Source: Streptomyces sp. ACA25 | Lineage (GTDB): Bacteria > Actinomycetota > Actinomycetes > Streptomycetales > Streptomycetaceae | Direction: 5' to 3' | NCBI RefSeq assembly: GCF_028200735.1 | Contig: NZ_JAQKPV010000009.1 | Coordinates: 1-64,000, forward strand | DNA: 64,000 bases | Part shown: one piece after another, positions 17,439 through 27,963 of the stretch | Layout: every line of letters begins with the position of its first letter | Position numbering within the stretch: the stretch's first letter is position 1 | Notes under the pieces: generated by a model | The model's input: the letters and a program-made list of their open reading frames with translations, nothing else | Database searches by the model: none | Told to the model about the DNA's origin: nothing | Translations under genes and position numbers: made by a program

Positions 17439-18638
17439 TCACGGACGCTGCGCGGCGTCCGCGGTGAACAACTCCGTGCGGGCGGCGTCGAGCGCCGTCA
17501 CCAGGGCGCCGCTGAGCACCGGGCTGCCCTCGACCGTGGCGGGCCGCACCTCGGTGCGCAGGGGGGACAGCGCGCCCAGCCGGCCTTCGACCGCGGCCGC
17601 CAGGACCGTTCCACCGGCGCGTCCGACCTCGCCGCCGAGAACCAGGCATCCGGGGTCGAGCACCGAGGTGACCGCGGCACCGGCCACCGCGATCCGGCCG
17701 GCGAGGGTCTGCAGGAATTCCCGGTGCCGGCCGGTTGCCCCGGCACCGGTTGCCGCGCGGACCAGTTCCTCGGCGGTCGCGGGCACCGCGAGACCGTGCT
17801 CGCGGGCCAGTGCGCGGATCGCCGTGTCCCCCGCCAGGGCGTGGAAACCTCCGTCACAGCCGGTGGCCGAGGGCAGGCCGCCGGTGCCCGGCACGGGCAG
17901 GAAGCCGATCTCCCCGGTTCCTCCGGAAGCACCACGCCGCAGCACCCCGTCCAGCACGACGGCGGCACCGACGCCGTGTCCCAGCCACAGCAGGACGAAA
18001 GCGTCCCGGTCACGGGCCGCCCCGAGCCGGTGCTCGGCGATTCCGGCGAGATTCACCTCGTTCTCCAGCAGCACGCGGCCGCCCGGCCGGCCGCGCAGGG
18101 CGTCGACCAGCTCGCCGTGCCAGGCGGGCAGGGCGCTGACCCGGCGGAGCGCCCCGGTGGCCGGGTCGACGAGGCCGGGGACACCCATGACCACGGTGTG
18201 CAGGGCGGTGACGCCGGAGTCCTGGAGCACGCGGTCCAGGGTGCCGACGGCCGCCGTCACCACCCCGGAGCCGTCCGGGCCGGGGTCCGCGGTGACCGGC
18301 AGCGCCGCCCGCGCCACGGTCCGCCCGGTCAGGTCCGCGAGCGCGACCGTGACACTGCGCGTGCGCACGTCCAGCGCGGCGACATGGGCACGGTCCGCGA
18401 GAAGGTCGTAGAGCCGGGCGTTCGGACCGCGGCGGTCGGCACCGGACTCCCCCACGACGGTTACCAGACCGCTTCGGACGAGGCGTTCGAGCAGATCGGC
18501 GACGCTCGGGCGGGAGAGGCCGGTCGCCTCTTTGAGCTGGGCGGCCGTCAACGGGCCCCGCTCCGCCAGTAGCTCCAGGGCGATGCGGTCGTTGATGGCG
18601 CGTGCCGTGCTGGGGGTGGCGGTGCGCGCAGTGGTCAT
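17439..18638 (-). CDS. ROK family transcriptional regulator
   Basis: This 399-residue protein has an N-terminal winged helix (about 10-70: LTAAQLKEATGLSRPSVADLLERL) and a ROK sugar-kinase-like domain. In canonical ROK proteins a CxCGxxGC zinc motif and a GEIGH histidine shape the sugar site; here the corresponding stretches read GCDGGFHALAG and GEIGFLPV, so zinc ligands are lost and the effector may not be a normal sugar. The ATG at 18638 has GAGGAT upstream. It is divergent from an MFS transporter across 61 bp with an inverted repeat at 18666-18690, the arrangement of a local repressor and its target. Confidence 0.9.
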   Translation of the reverse strand: MTTARTATPSTARAINDRIALELLAERGPLTAAQLKEATGLSRPSVADLLERLVRSGLVTVVGESGADRRGPNARLYDLLADRAHVAALDVRTRSVTVALADLTGRTVARAALPVTADPGPDGSGVVTAAVGTLDRVLQDSGVTALHTVVMGVPGLVDPATGALRRVSALPAWHGELVDALRGRPGGRVLLENEVNLAGIAEHRLGAARDRDAFVLLWLGHGVGAAVVLDGVLRRGASGGTGEIGFLPVPGTGGLPSATGCDGGFHALAGDTAIRALAREHGLAVPATAEELVRAATGAGATGRHREFLQTLAGRIAVAGAAVTSVLDPGCLVLGGEVGRAGGTVLAAAVEGRLGALSPLRTEVRPATVEGSPVLSGALVTALDAARTELFTADAAQRP

Positions 18639-18665
18639 GGCCGGGATCCTCGCAGATTCCGTATT

Positions 18666-18690
18666 ACTAACAGGCAGGCTTCCTGATAGT
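18666..18690. promoter_or_regulatory. Inverted-repeat operator between ROK regulator and MFS gene
   Basis: ACTAACAGG (18666-18674) and CCTGATAGT (18682-18690) form an inverted repeat matching at 8 of 9 positions with a 7-bp spacer. It lies in the 61-bp divergent region, in an AT-richer patch that must also hold both promoters. ROK repressors bind repeats of this size and position, so it is a good candidate site for the adjacent regulator. Confidence 0.6.
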
Positions 18691-18699
18691 TTACCGCTC

Positions 18700-19920
18700 A
18701 TGCCTTCCGCCTCCCTCCGGACCGCCCGCCGCTCAGCCGGGGCAGTCTTCGCCGTGCACGGAGCCGTGACCGGCAGCTTCGCCACGCGCATTCCCTGGCT
18801 GCAGGAGCACCTGGAGCTGAGTACGGGCCAGCTGGGGGTCGCGCTGGCGTTCCCCGCCCTCGGCGCCTCGCTCGCGATGCCGCTGGCGAGCCGGGTCCTC
18901 CACCGGTACGGCGCCCTGGCCGCGGTGCGACGCCTGCTGGTCCTGTGGTGCCTGGCGCTCGCCCTGCCCGCGCTCGCCCCGGGGCTGGTCACGCTGTGCG
19001 CGGCACTCGCCGTCTTCGGCGCGACCGCCGGCATGTGCGACGTGGCGATGAACGCCCAGGGTGTGGAGGTGGAGCTCGGTTACGGACGGTCGATCATGTC
19101 CGGGCTGCACGGACTGTGGAGCGTCGGTGCGCTACTGGGATCGGCGGCCGGCGTCCTGGTGGTCCACCTCGGGCTCGACGCACGGATCCACCTCACGGCG
19201 GCTGCTCTGGTGCTGGCCGTCCTTGCTCCCCCGGCCGGCCGCGGTCTGCTGGACATCCGCCCGGCCCCGGGCGAAGCTGCACCCCCGCGCTTCGCGCTGC
19301 CACCGCGCTCCGCCTTGCTGATCGGCGCGGTGGGGATGTGCGCGGTGCTCGCCGAGGGCGCGAGCATGGACTGGTCCGGGGTCTATCTGCGGAGCATCAC
19401 CGGGGCCTCGGAGACGGTGGCCGCGGCCAGTTACACCGCGTTCGCCTGCACCATGGCGACGGCCAGGCTGGCCGGTGACGCGGTGGTACGGCGCCTCGGC
19501 CCGGTCCGGACCGTTCGCCTCAGCGGGGCGCTGGCCACCCTCGGCGGTCTGCTCGCGGTGACCGCCTCCACCCCGGCCGCCGGCGTCGCGGGGTTCGCGC
19601 TGATCGGGATGGGCATCGCGGTGGTCGTGCCGCTGGCGTTCGCAGCGGCCGGGAACAGCGGTCCGCGGCCGAGTCAGGCGATCGCCGGAGTCGCCACCAT
19701 CACGTACACCACCGGGCTCCTGGCACCGACACTGATCGGTCTGATCGGAGAGCTGAGCTCGTTGCGGGTGTCCTTCGCGGTGGTGACGGCCGCGACGGCG
19801 CTGCTGATGCTCTCCGCCGGTGTGCTGGCCCGGGGCAGCCGGAGCACGGTGGCGGCTGCCGGACCGGAGTCAGACGGCGGCGGCCATCCGGCGCACGGCC
19901 TCGGTGAGGAGGGCCGGTGA
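18700..19920 (+). CDS. MFS transporter (YbjJ-like)
   Basis: This is a 406-residue major facilitator protein with about 12 hydrophobic helices and the N-terminal pattern [22 protein letters not shown] seen in the YbjJ branch. Other landmarks are [33 protein letters not shown] and a second-half [12 protein letters not shown] segment, both typical of that family. The transported compound is unknown; sugars or efflux substrates are possible given the ROK regulator next door. It is divergent from the regulator over 61 bp. Its last 51 bp overlap the 3' end of the convergent MalY-type gene on the opposite strand. Confidence 0.9.
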   Translation: MPSASLRTARRSAGAVFAVHGAVTGSFATRIPWLQEHLELSTGQLGVALAFPALGASLAMPLASRVLHRYGALAAVRRLLVLWCLALALPALAPGLVTLCAALAVFGATAGMCDVAMNAQGVEVELGYGRSIMSGLHGLWSVGALLGSAAGVLVVHLGLDARIHLTAAALVLAVLAPPAGRGLLDIRPAPGEAAPPRFALPPRSALLIGAVGMCAVLAEGASMDWSGVYLRSITGASETVAAASYTAFACTMATARLAGDAVVRRLGPVRTVRLSGALATLGGLLAVTASTPAAGVAGFALIGMGIAVVVPLAFAAAGNSGPRPSQAIAGVATITYTTGLLAPTLIGLIGELSSLRVSFAVVTAATALLMLSAGVLARGSRSTVAAAGPESDGGGHPAHGLGEEGR

Positions 19921-21030
19921 GGTGGCCAGGTTCAGCCGGGCATGCCCGGCGCCGCCGGTGCCGAAGTCCGTTCCCGCGGTGAGGGCGACCCGGCCCCGCT
20001 CCAGGAAGACCGCGGCCGGGTCGGGACCGAGCCCCAGCTCCCGGCAGTCGAGCCAGCCGAGATAGGTGCCCTCCGGCTGTCGGTACCGGACCTGTGGCAA
20101 CTGCTCGGCCAGCAGGCTCGCCAGCAGCCCGCGGTTCTCGTCCAGTCCGGCCAGCAGGCCGTCCAGCCACGCGCCGCCCTCGGCGAACGCGGCGCTGTGC
20201 GCCATTACGCCCAGGTGGCTCGGACCGTGCCCGACCTCCTCCGGGAGGCGGGCCAGATCCTCCGCCGCTTCCGTGCCCGCGACCGCGACGGCTGCCTTCA
20301 GTCCGGCAAGATTCCATGCCTTGGACGCCGAGAGCAGGGCGAACCCCTGCTGGGCACCGGGCAGCGAGAGATACGGGACGTGCTCCGCCGGCGGAGGGAC
20401 CAGCGGTGCGTGGATCTCATCGGCGATGACCCGCACTCCGTACGCGTCCGCCAGCCCGGCGAGGGCGGCCAGCTCCGCGGCGGTGTGCACGGTCCCGGTG
20501 GGGTTGTGCGGGCTGCACAGCAGGTACGCGGCGCTGCGGCCGCCCGCGACGGCACCTCGGAAGGCGTCCTCGAGGACGGCCGGGTCGAGCCGTCCGGCGC
20601 CGTCCAGCGGGGCCTCGACGACGGTGCGTCCGAGGTTCCGGGCGAACCAGTACACGGGCGGGTAGAGCGGCGGGCTGACCACCACCGCGTCGCCGGGCCG
20701 GGTGACGAGCTTCAGCAACTCGACCATGCCCTGCATGACATCGGCGACGAGCGCGGTGCGCGCCGGCTCCACCTCCCAGTTCCAGCGCTTGGCCGAGAAG
20801 CCGCCCAGCGCTTCGGCGTAGCCGGTGCCCGCCGCGTAGCCGGTGTCCCCGAGCGCTATCGCCTCGGTCAGCACCCGGCTGACGGGCTCCGCGAGCGGGA
20901 CATCCATCTCCGCCACCCACACCGGCAGCACGTCCTCGGGGTAGGCCCGCCATTTCGCGCTGGTGCGCCTGCGGAGTTCCGCCGGGGTGAGCCGGGTCAG
21001 GGGGTTGCCGGGCGGCGCTTCGGGGTTCAC
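19870..21030 (-). CDS. MalY/PatB-type PLP C-S lyase or aminotransferase
   Basis: This 386-residue fold-type I PLP enzyme is of the MalY/PatB class, which often cleaves cystathionine or cysteine conjugates (cystathionine beta-lyase activity) and also aminotransferases. Evidence is the N-terminal [18 protein letters not shown] motif of that class, [33 protein letters not shown] and the PLP-lysine motif [13 protein letters not shown]. The GTG at 21030 follows GGAGG at 8 nt. It follows the monooxygenase gene after 145 bp containing GC-rich hairpins, so it may be separately expressed. Its 3' end runs 51 bp into the MFS gene on the other strand. Confidence 0.9.
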   Translation of the reverse strand: MNPEAPPGNPLTRLTPAELRRRTSAKWRAYPEDVLPVWVAEMDVPLAEPVSRVLTEAIALGDTGYAAGTGYAEALGGFSAKRWNWEVEPARTALVADVMQGMVELLKLVTRPGDAVVVSPPLYPPVYWFARNLGRTVVEAPLDGAGRLDPAVLEDAFRGAVAGGRSAAYLLCSPHNPTGTVHTAAELAALAGLADAYGVRVIADEIHAPLVPPPAEHVPYLSLPGAQQGFALLSASKAWNLAGLKAAVAVAGTEAAEDLARLPEEVGHGPSHLGVMAHSAAFAEGGAWLDGLLAGLDENRGLLASLLAEQLPQVRYRQPEGTYLGWLDCRELGLGPDPAAVFLERGRVALTAGTDFGTGGAGHARLNLATSPALLTEAVRRMAAAV

Positions 21031-21063
21031 GGTGGCTGCCTCCGGTGCCGGCGGGTCACGGAC

Positions 21064-21080
21064 CGGGGCCCGGGGCCCCG
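21064..21080 (-). terminator. GC hairpin between monooxygenase and MalY-type gene
   Basis: CGGGGCC and GGCCCCG form a perfect 7-bp stem with a 3-nt loop in the 145-bp gap downstream of the monooxygenase stop; a second short GC hairpin lies near 21162-21174. There is no U tract, so this is a candidate terminator only. Confidence 0.45.
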
Positions 21081-21175
21081 ACCCCCATGGTGACCGGTCG
21101 GGACCCGTCCGGCCAGCCCCGCGCGAAGTTTCCGGAGGCGTCCGCCCGGCCCCCTCACTCCCCCGCCGGGCGGGC

Positions 21176-22894
21176 TCAGTCCTCCGGCAGCTCGACGGGG
21201 GCCAGTTCGTCGAAGAGGTCACCCGGGCCGGGGTTCGCCGGGTCGGTGGCGCCGCCGAGGTGATGCATCACGCCCCAGACCGCGTTCAGGGCGGTCTGCA
21301 CGGCACCCTCCGCCCAGCCGGCGGTCCAGGAGATGTCGTCCCCGGCGAGGAACAGACCCCGCCGGTCCTCGGGCAGCCCGTCCTGCATGAAGTGGGTGAA
21401 CAGCCTGCGCTGGTAACGGTAGTGGCCGGGCAGGTTGGCCTTGAACGCTCCCATGAAGCAGGGCTCGTTCTCCCAGGAAACGGTGACCGGGTTGCCGATG
21501 ATGTGCTTGCGGATGTCGACACCCGGATAGATCTCGCGCAGCGACTTGAGCATGACCTCGAGTCGTTCGTTCGCGTCCAGCGGCAGCCACTTCAGGCTGT
21601 CGTCGCACCAGGTGTACGACAGGCAGATGACGGCCGGCCGGCCGGGGCCGTTGTCCAGCAGATAGGTGCCGCGGGTCATCCGGTCGGTGAGCGTCATGCT
21701 CATCACGTCCCGGCCGGTCGGCTCGCCCCTGGCGTCGACGGCCTGATCGAGCCAGAAGGGGCGGTCCACCGGGACGAAGAGCTTGGAGGACTCCATGTAG
21801 TGGGTGCGCTCCACGGCGGTCCAGTGATCGATGGGCAGCAGCTCGTCGGAGCAGTCGATCTTGGACAGCAGCATCCAGGACTGCGCGGTGAAGACCGCGG
21901 CCCGGTAGGTGCGGACATCCCCGGCCGCGTCGGTGACGGTGACGCGGTTGCCGGCGGTGCGGTGCAGCCGGGTGACGGCCGGACGGTGCGCCCCACCGTG
22001 CAGCGAGCGCAGCGAGGTGCCCGGCGGCCAGTGCACGGTCTTGTCCGGCTCGCGCTCCCACAGCCGCTGCGGAAGCTGCTGACTGCCGCCGACGATGCCG
22101 CGGTGGTCGTCGTCCGCGCCGGTGTACACCACCCGCAGGATCTCCAGGATGGAATTGGGGAAGTCGGTGTCCCAGCCGCCGGTGCCGAAGCCGACCTGGC
22201 CGAAGATCTCCCGGTGGCGGAAGGACCGGAAGGACGGGGCGTCGCAGAGGAAGCCGTAAAATGTCTGGTTGTCGAGCTTGTCGACGAGACCTGCCCAGAT
22301 TTCGCGGATCCGCGGCACGTCCCGCTCCCGGATCGCCCGCTGCATGTCGGAGAAACCGGCCCCCTCCTCCAGACAGCTGTTCCACGCCTCCATCACCCGG
22401 TGGTAGACCTCGGGAAGGTCGTCCAGGGTGCGGGCGTAGTGGCTGACCCCCTTGAGATCGACCACCGTCGAGGGCGTGCCGGGGGCGAGCGGATTGGGGA
22501 ACGGCCGGGTCTCCAGCCCCACCAGACCGATGTAGTGGTTCAGCGCGGTGGAGCACGGCGGGAACCGCATGGCCCCCATCTCGGCGGTGAGGTCCGGGTC
22601 GCAGCCCTCGAAGGTCTCCGTCCGCAGCCGACCGCCGATCCGGTCGGCCTCGTAGAGCACCGGCTTCAGGCCCATCTTCATCAGCTCGTAGGCGGTGACG
22701 ATCCCGGACAGTCCGCCTCCGATGACGGCGACCTCGGTGCCGAGCTCGGTGGCCGGCAGCTGCCCGAGTCCCGCGGGATGCGCCAGGTAGTCGTCGTAGG
22801 CGTACGGGAAGTCCGGACCGAACATGGTGAGCGGCGGCCGGGCGTGGGCGTCGGCCTGCTCGTCGTGGACGGCGGTGGGCACGGTGGACGTCAT
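21176..22894 (-). CDS. davB: L-amino acid 2-monooxygenase (lysine/arginine-type flavoenzyme)
   Basis: This 572-residue FAD enzyme resembles lysine 2-monooxygenase (DavB), which oxidatively decarboxylates an L-amino acid to the amide one carbon shorter. It shares with DavB the opening [20 protein letters not shown], the dinucleotide fold [40 protein letters not shown], and the C-terminal FAD segment [20 protein letters not shown]. Streptomycetes are known to degrade arginine through arginine 2-monooxygenase, so arginine is as likely a substrate as lysine; tryptophan monooxygenases are more distant. The ATG at 22894 follows CAGGAGAA. The nitrilase-family amidase gene 58 bp upstream is the expected next enzyme. 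Confidence 0.88.
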   Translation of the reverse strand: MTSTVPTAVHDEQADAHARPPLTMFGPDFPYAYDDYLAHPAGLGQLPATELGTEVAVIGGGLSGIVTAYELMKMGLKPVLYEADRIGGRLRTETFEGCDPDLTAEMGAMRFPPCSTALNHYIGLVGLETRPFPNPLAPGTPSTVVDLKGVSHYARTLDDLPEVYHRVMEAWNSCLEEGAGFSDMQRAIRERDVPRIREIWAGLVDKLDNQTFYGFLCDAPSFRSFRHREIFGQVGFGTGGWDTDFPNSILEILRVVYTGADDDHRGIVGGSQQLPQRLWEREPDKTVHWPPGTSLRSLHGGAHRPAVTRLHRTAGNRVTVTDAAGDVRTYRAAVFTAQSWMLLSKIDCSDELLPIDHWTAVERTHYMESSKLFVPVDRPFWLDQAVDARGEPTGRDVMSMTLTDRMTRGTYLLDNGPGRPAVICLSYTWCDDSLKWLPLDANERLEVMLKSLREIYPGVDIRKHIIGNPVTVSWENEPCFMGAFKANLPGHYRYQRRLFTHFMQDGLPEDRRGLFLAGDDISWTAGWAEGAVQTALNAVWGVMHHLGGATDPANPGPGDLFDELAPVELPED

Positions 22895-22952
22895 GGCGTA
22901 CTTCTCCTGCGGGTTGTGCGGGGCGGTACCAGCGGGCGGGGTGCGGCAGGCT

Positions 22953-23753
22953 TCAGGCGAGCGGCCCGTAGAGGCCGGGCCGCCGGTCACGCAGATGGGG
23001 GTTGGCCGCCCGGGAGGACAGCAGCAGGGCGGGATCCACTTCCGCCAGCAGGAGCTCCTCGCCGGCTCCCGCCCGGGCGCGCACCGTGCCGTCCGGACCG
23101 GCCAGACAGCTGAGTCCGGCGAAGTCGAAGTCACCCTCCGGCCCGCAGCGGTTGACGTAGGCGAGGTGCAGCTGGTTCTCCCAGGCGCGGGCGGGCAGCA
23201 GGGTGTGCGCGACGAACTCGTAGGGCCGCATCAGGGCAGTGGGTACCAGCAGCAGCTCGGTGCCGGCCAGCGCGTGCGCCCGCACGGTCTCGGGGAACTC
23301 CACGTCGTAGCAGATCAGCAGCCCCACCCGGAGACCGTCGAACTCCGCCTGCACGACGAGCTCGTCACCCGGGGTGAAGTACGTGGTCTCGAACGTGCCG
23401 TACAGGTGGGTCTTGCGGTAGCCGGCAAGCCGGCTACCGTCCGGGCCGATGAGCTGAACGGAGTTGTGCACCCCGCACCCGCTGCGTTCCGGGTAGCCGT
23501 AGACGATGCCGACCCGGTGCGCGGCGGCGATGCGTGCCACCGCCCCGGCCGCAGGACCATCAGCGGTCTCAGCAAGCTCGGGGACGGCGGCACCGATGGC
23601 GTACCCGGTGAGCGACAGCTCGGGCGTGACCAGCAGCCGGGCCCCGCCGGCGGCGGCCCGGCGGGCGGCGCGATCGAGCGCGGCCAGGCTCTGAGCGGGG
23701 GTCGCGGGAACCCCGGCAGGGCCTTGGAACAGCGCAATGCGCAGCGGCGTCAT
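22953..23753 (-). CDS. Nitrilase-family amidase (DavA-like)
   Basis: This 266-residue carbon-nitrogen hydrolase has the Glu-Lys-Cys triad in TPELSLTGY (Glu near 46), YRKTHLYGTFE (Lys near 112) and LICYDVEFPE (Cys near 145). It has no membrane or glutaminase domain. In the DavB/DavA route the nitrilase-type amidase hydrolyses 5-aminovaleramide; in the arginine route the equivalent converts 4-guanidinobutyramide to 4-guanidinobutyrate. Placement directly upstream of the monooxygenase on the same strand supports that role. The ATG at 23753 has GAGG at short spacing. Other amide or nitrile substrates cannot be excluded from sequence. Confidence 0.88.
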   Translation of the reverse strand: MTPLRIALFQGPAGVPATPAQSLAALDRAARRAAAGGARLLVTPELSLTGYAIGAAVPELAETADGPAAGAVARIAAAHRVGIVYGYPERSGCGVHNSVQLIGPDGSRLAGYRKTHLYGTFETTYFTPGDELVVQAEFDGLRVGLLICYDVEFPETVRAHALAGTELLLVPTALMRPYEFVAHTLLPARAWENQLHLAYVNRCGPEGDFDFAGLSCLAGPDGTVRARAGAGEELLLAEVDPALLLSSRAANPHLRDRRPGLYGPLA

Positions 23754-23942
23754 GAAACCTCGCGGGCCGGATGTGCGGATGTCAGGGGCCCTTCGACGGT
23801 ACGGGCCGGTCCGCCCGCGCAACAAGCCGCCTTCCTTGCGCTCCGACCGGGTATCCGTTGCGTCTTTGCCCGTCCCGACGGCGATTCGTTGCGCAGGCCT
23901 TCTGGCCGGCGCTCTTCCACCGGCCCGGAGTCCGCGGAGCCG

Positions 23943-24401
23943 TCAGGCGGACGGGCCGGTGGCGAAGCGTCGCAGCAGGGGGGAGAGCACCAGTACCGAG
24001 CGGGTGCGTTCCACGAAAGGCTCGTTCGCGATCCGCTCCAGGACCTGTTCGAAGTGCCGCATGTCGGAGGCGAAGACCTGGACGACGGCGTCCGCGTCCC
24101 CGGTCACGGTCGACGCGGACGCCACTTCCGGGTAGCCGGACAGGGCGCGGCGGATATCCCGCGGAGAGGTGTTCGAACGGCAGTACATCTCGATGAAGCC
24201 CTCGGTCTCCCAGCCGAGCGCGGTGGGGTCCACCCGCACGGTGAACCCGGTGATGGCCTTCTGCTCCCGCAGCCGGTCGACGCGGCGCTTGACGGCGGGC
24301 GCGGAAAGGCCCACCTCGGCGCCGATGTCGGCGTAGGACCGCCGGGCGTCCTCGGCAAGGGCGCGCACGATGCGTTCGTCCAGGTCGTTCAGTCGCACCA
24401 C
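23943..24401 (-). CDS. Lrp/AsnC family regulator of the monooxygenase cluster
   Basis: This 152-residue regulator has an N-terminal HTH (LNDLDERIVRALAEDARRSY, then IGAEVGLSAPAVKRRVDRL) and a C-terminal RAM domain. It lies on the same strand 189 bp upstream of the amidase-monooxygenase pair, so it is the likely local regulator responding to the amino-acid substrate or its product. It differs clearly from the other Lrp protein at 5.2-5.7 kb. The ATG at 24401 fits the usual MxxLDxxD start. It is 48 bp downstream of guaB1 and might be partly read through from it. Confidence 0.9.
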   Translation of the reverse strand: MVRLNDLDERIVRALAEDARRSYADIGAEVGLSAPAVKRRVDRLREQKAITGFTVRVDPTALGWETEGFIEMYCRSNTSPRDIRRALSGYPEVASASTVTGDADAVVQVFASDMRHFEQVLERIANEPFVERTRSVLVLSPLLRRFATGPSA

Positions 24402-24449
24402 CGCAGTAGAACACGTGGGGGCCGGCGGGACGCGGGCCGGTTCCCCTTC

Positions 24450-25892
<1,443 letters not shown>

Positions 25893-25995
25893 TCACTCAC
25901 CTGCGGTTGTTTGGGTCTGGCGGGTGGGGAGTCAGCACGGGCCGTTGCGCAGGTACGGCGCGGTACCCACGCGCACGGGCTGCGGCTCCTCCCGC

Positions 25996-26025
25996 ATTAT
26001 CGCCGATCGGGGCTCCGAGGGCGAA
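25996..26025 (-). promoter_or_regulatory. Candidate guaB1 promoter
   Basis: On the minus strand TTCGCC (26020-26025) and GATAAT (25996-26001) are separated by 18 bp, about 110 bp before guaB1. The -10 is good, the -35 poor. The same hexamers recur at the gmk promoter candidate with 17-bp spacing. Confidence 0.45.
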
Positions 26026-26083
26026 CGGCTGTTCTGTCGCAGGGGCGGGCGCGGCCGGCGGCCCGACACCCGCGCGAGCGCCC

Positions 26084-27112
26084 TCAGGCCGGGGTGCGGT
26101 CGGGGTCCACCCGCTCCAGCGCGGGACGGTGTCCCGGTGCCGCGGCCAGCAGTTGGTCGGCTGCCGCGGTGTCCGTCACCAAACTCGTCACCAGGCCCGA
26201 ACGCAGCACCGCGGCGATGGCATCGGCCTTGCGCCGGCCGCCTGCGATGGCGACGACCTCGGGGATCCGGCGCAGCCGCTCTGCCTCGACCGTGATGCAG
26301 CGCTCCCCCAGGTCCCGGCCGATCCGGCGGCCGTCGGCGTCGAAGAGGTGGGCCGACATTTCGGCCGACACCCCGAGGGATGCGTAGTGCGCCCGCTCCT
26401 GAGGAGTCAGCATGTCGTGCACGGTGGAGATGCCGGGCTCCCAGGAGCCGATGGACACCGCGGCGATGGTCACCTTGTCGAAGTACTTGAAGGCCCCGGC
26501 GATGCCCGTCTGACCGCGCAGCGCCGCCGCTGTCTGGGGATCGGGCAGCAGCATCGGCGCGTAGATCGGGTGAGCCTCTCCACCTGCGACGGCCGCTGCC
26601 CGGCGGACCGCCTCCACTGAGCCGCGCTCCGCGGTGCCGGCGTCGTACACACCGGTGAGCTGGACGACGGTGCACGGCGGGAGCTCCCGCAGAGCCGCTG
26701 CCATGTGGATGGTGGAACGGCCCCAGGCCAGCCCCAGTACATCGCCCTCGGAAACCAGCTCGCCCAGCAGGTCCGCGGCGATCTCACCAAGGTTCTCCGG
26801 ATCGGAAGTGAGGTCGGAGGAATCGGCCGGAGCCTCGGCCACCACCACGTGGCGCAGCCCGTAGCGGGCCCGAAGGGCGTCGGAGCGGTCGGCGTCCAGT
26901 TCGGCGGGCACCCTGATCTCGATCCGCACCAGATCGTGCTCGACGGCGGACTCGAGCACCCTGGCCACCTTGAACCGGCTGACCCCGAACTCGTCCGCGA
27001 TCTGGATCTTCGACTTCCCCTCCAGGTAGAAGCGGCGGGCCATGGCCGCGGCCTGCATCAGCTCCGCCGGGCCCATTCGAGTGGCTGACCTTCCGGTCGA
27101 CACCACGCTCAC
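26084..27112 (-). CDS. SorC/DeoR-type sugar-binding transcriptional regulator
   Basis: This 342-residue regulator has an N-terminal HTH (KSKIQIADEFGVSRFKVARVLESA, about 33-56) and a long C-terminal effector domain related to sugar-phosphate isomerases: LGLAWGRSTIHMAAAL and IGSWEPGISTVHDMLT. SorC proteins respond to phosphorylated sugars and are tetrameric. The GTG at 27112 follows GGGAG; the ATG at MGPAELMQ, 12 codons on, is an alternative start. Downstream on the same strand after 197 bp is guaB1, and upstream is rpe, so a pentose-phosphate or nucleoside-sugar effector is plausible but unproven. Confidence 0.9.
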   Translation of the reverse strand: MSVVSTGRSATRMGPAELMQAAAMARRFYLEGKSKIQIADEFGVSRFKVARVLESAVEHDLVRIEIRVPAELDADRSDALRARYGLRHVVVAEAPADSSDLTSDPENLGEIAADLLGELVSEGDVLGLAWGRSTIHMAAALRELPPCTVVQLTGVYDAGTAERGSVEAVRRAAAVAGGEAHPIYAPMLLPDPQTAAALRGQTGIAGAFKYFDKVTIAAVSIGSWEPGISTVHDMLTPQERAHYASLGVSAEMSAHLFDADGRRIGRDLGERCITVEAERLRRIPEVVAIAGGRRKADAIAAVLRSGLVTSLVTDTAAADQLLAAAPGHRPALERVDPDRTPA

Positions 27113-27194
27113 CTCACTGTTCTCCCGCTTGTGTCCCGGTCGTTCTCCGCGTGCTCATCCTCGCAGATTCGGCGCGCGGGGGAAGCCGGTCCGG

Positions 27195-27213
27195 GGAGCC
27201 GCCGACCGGCTCC
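27195..27213 (-). terminator. Hairpin downstream of rpe
   Basis: GGAGCCG and CGGCTCC pair perfectly across a 5-nt loop, starting 22 nt after the rpe stop and before the SorC start. There is no U tract. It probably separates rpe from the SorC gene. Confidence 0.5.
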
Positions 27214-27235
27214 GCGGCGGCGGGCTGGAAACGGG

Positions 27236-27910
27236 TCACCGGGTGGCCCGACGCGCCGCCGCCTCGTCGGCCTGGTGACGCAGGGCCCGCACGGCCGCTG
27301 CCGGGTCATCGGTCCCGTACACGGCCGAGCCGGCGACGAAGACATCGGCCCCGGCCTCGGCGCAGCGCTCGATGGTCTCGGCGGACACCCCACCGTCGAC
27401 CTGCAGCCACAGATCCAGACCGTGGCGGTCGATGAGCTGCCTCGCCCGGCGGATCTTGGGGAGGGTGAGGTCCAGGAACGCCTGCCCGCCGAAGCCGGGC
27501 TCCACGGTCATGACCAGCAGCATGTCCAGCTCGGGTAGCAGGTCCTCATAGGGCTCGACGGGAGTGGCCGGCTTGAGCGCGAGGGAGGCGCGGGCGCCCT
27601 TGGCCCGGATCTCGCGGGCCAGCCGCACGGGCGCCGCGGCGGCCTCGGCGTGGAAGGTCACGGAGCCGGCGCCCGCCTCGACGTAGGCGGGCGCCCAGCG
27701 GTCCGGATCCTCGATCATCAGGTGGCAGTCCAGAGGGGTGTCCGTGGCCTTCGCCAGCGCTTCCACCACCGGGACACCGAGGGTCAGGTTGGGCACGAAG
27801 TGGTTGTCCATGACGTCGACGTGCAGCCAGTCGGCGCCCTTCACGGCCTCGGCCTCCTCGGCGAGCCGGGCGAAGTCGGCGGACAGCATGCTGGGATTGA
27901 TCTGTGCCAT
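27236..27910 (-). CDS. rpe: Ribulose-phosphate 3-epimerase
   Basis: Rpe interconverts ribulose 5-phosphate and xylulose 5-phosphate in the pentose-phosphate pathway, and ribulose 5-phosphate is also the RibBA substrate. The 224-residue TIM barrel shows [30 protein letters not shown] and [10 protein letters not shown] (metal-binding His and Asp), [13 protein letters not shown] and [11 protein letters not shown]. The ATG at 27910 gives the family N-terminus [10 protein letters not shown]; an ATG 7 codons upstream at 27931 is possible but lacks a ribosome site. It lies 53 bp downstream of rsmB. In many actinomycetes rpe sits next to ribD; here about 11 kb of other genes separates them. Confidence 0.96.
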   Translation of the reverse strand: MAQINPSMLSADFARLAEEAEAVKGADWLHVDVMDNHFVPNLTLGVPVVEALAKATDTPLDCHLMIEDPDRWAPAYVEAGAGSVTFHAEAAAAPVRLAREIRAKGARASLALKPATPVEPYEDLLPELDMLLVMTVEPGFGGQAFLDLTLPKIRRARQLIDRHGLDLWLQVDGGVSAETIERCAEAGADVFVAGSAVYGTDDPAAAVRALRHQADEAAARRATR

Positions 27911-27963
27911 GGTCTCAGTATTCAGTATCATCCACACGGCCGGGACGCCCGGGTCACGCGCCC

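Noticed and set aside
21176..23753. Indole-acetamide (IaaM/IaaH) auxin pathway
   Set aside because: The flavoenzyme is far closer to lysine 2-monooxygenase than to tryptophan monooxygenase, and the hydrolase is nitrilase-type rather than the amidase-signature IaaH.
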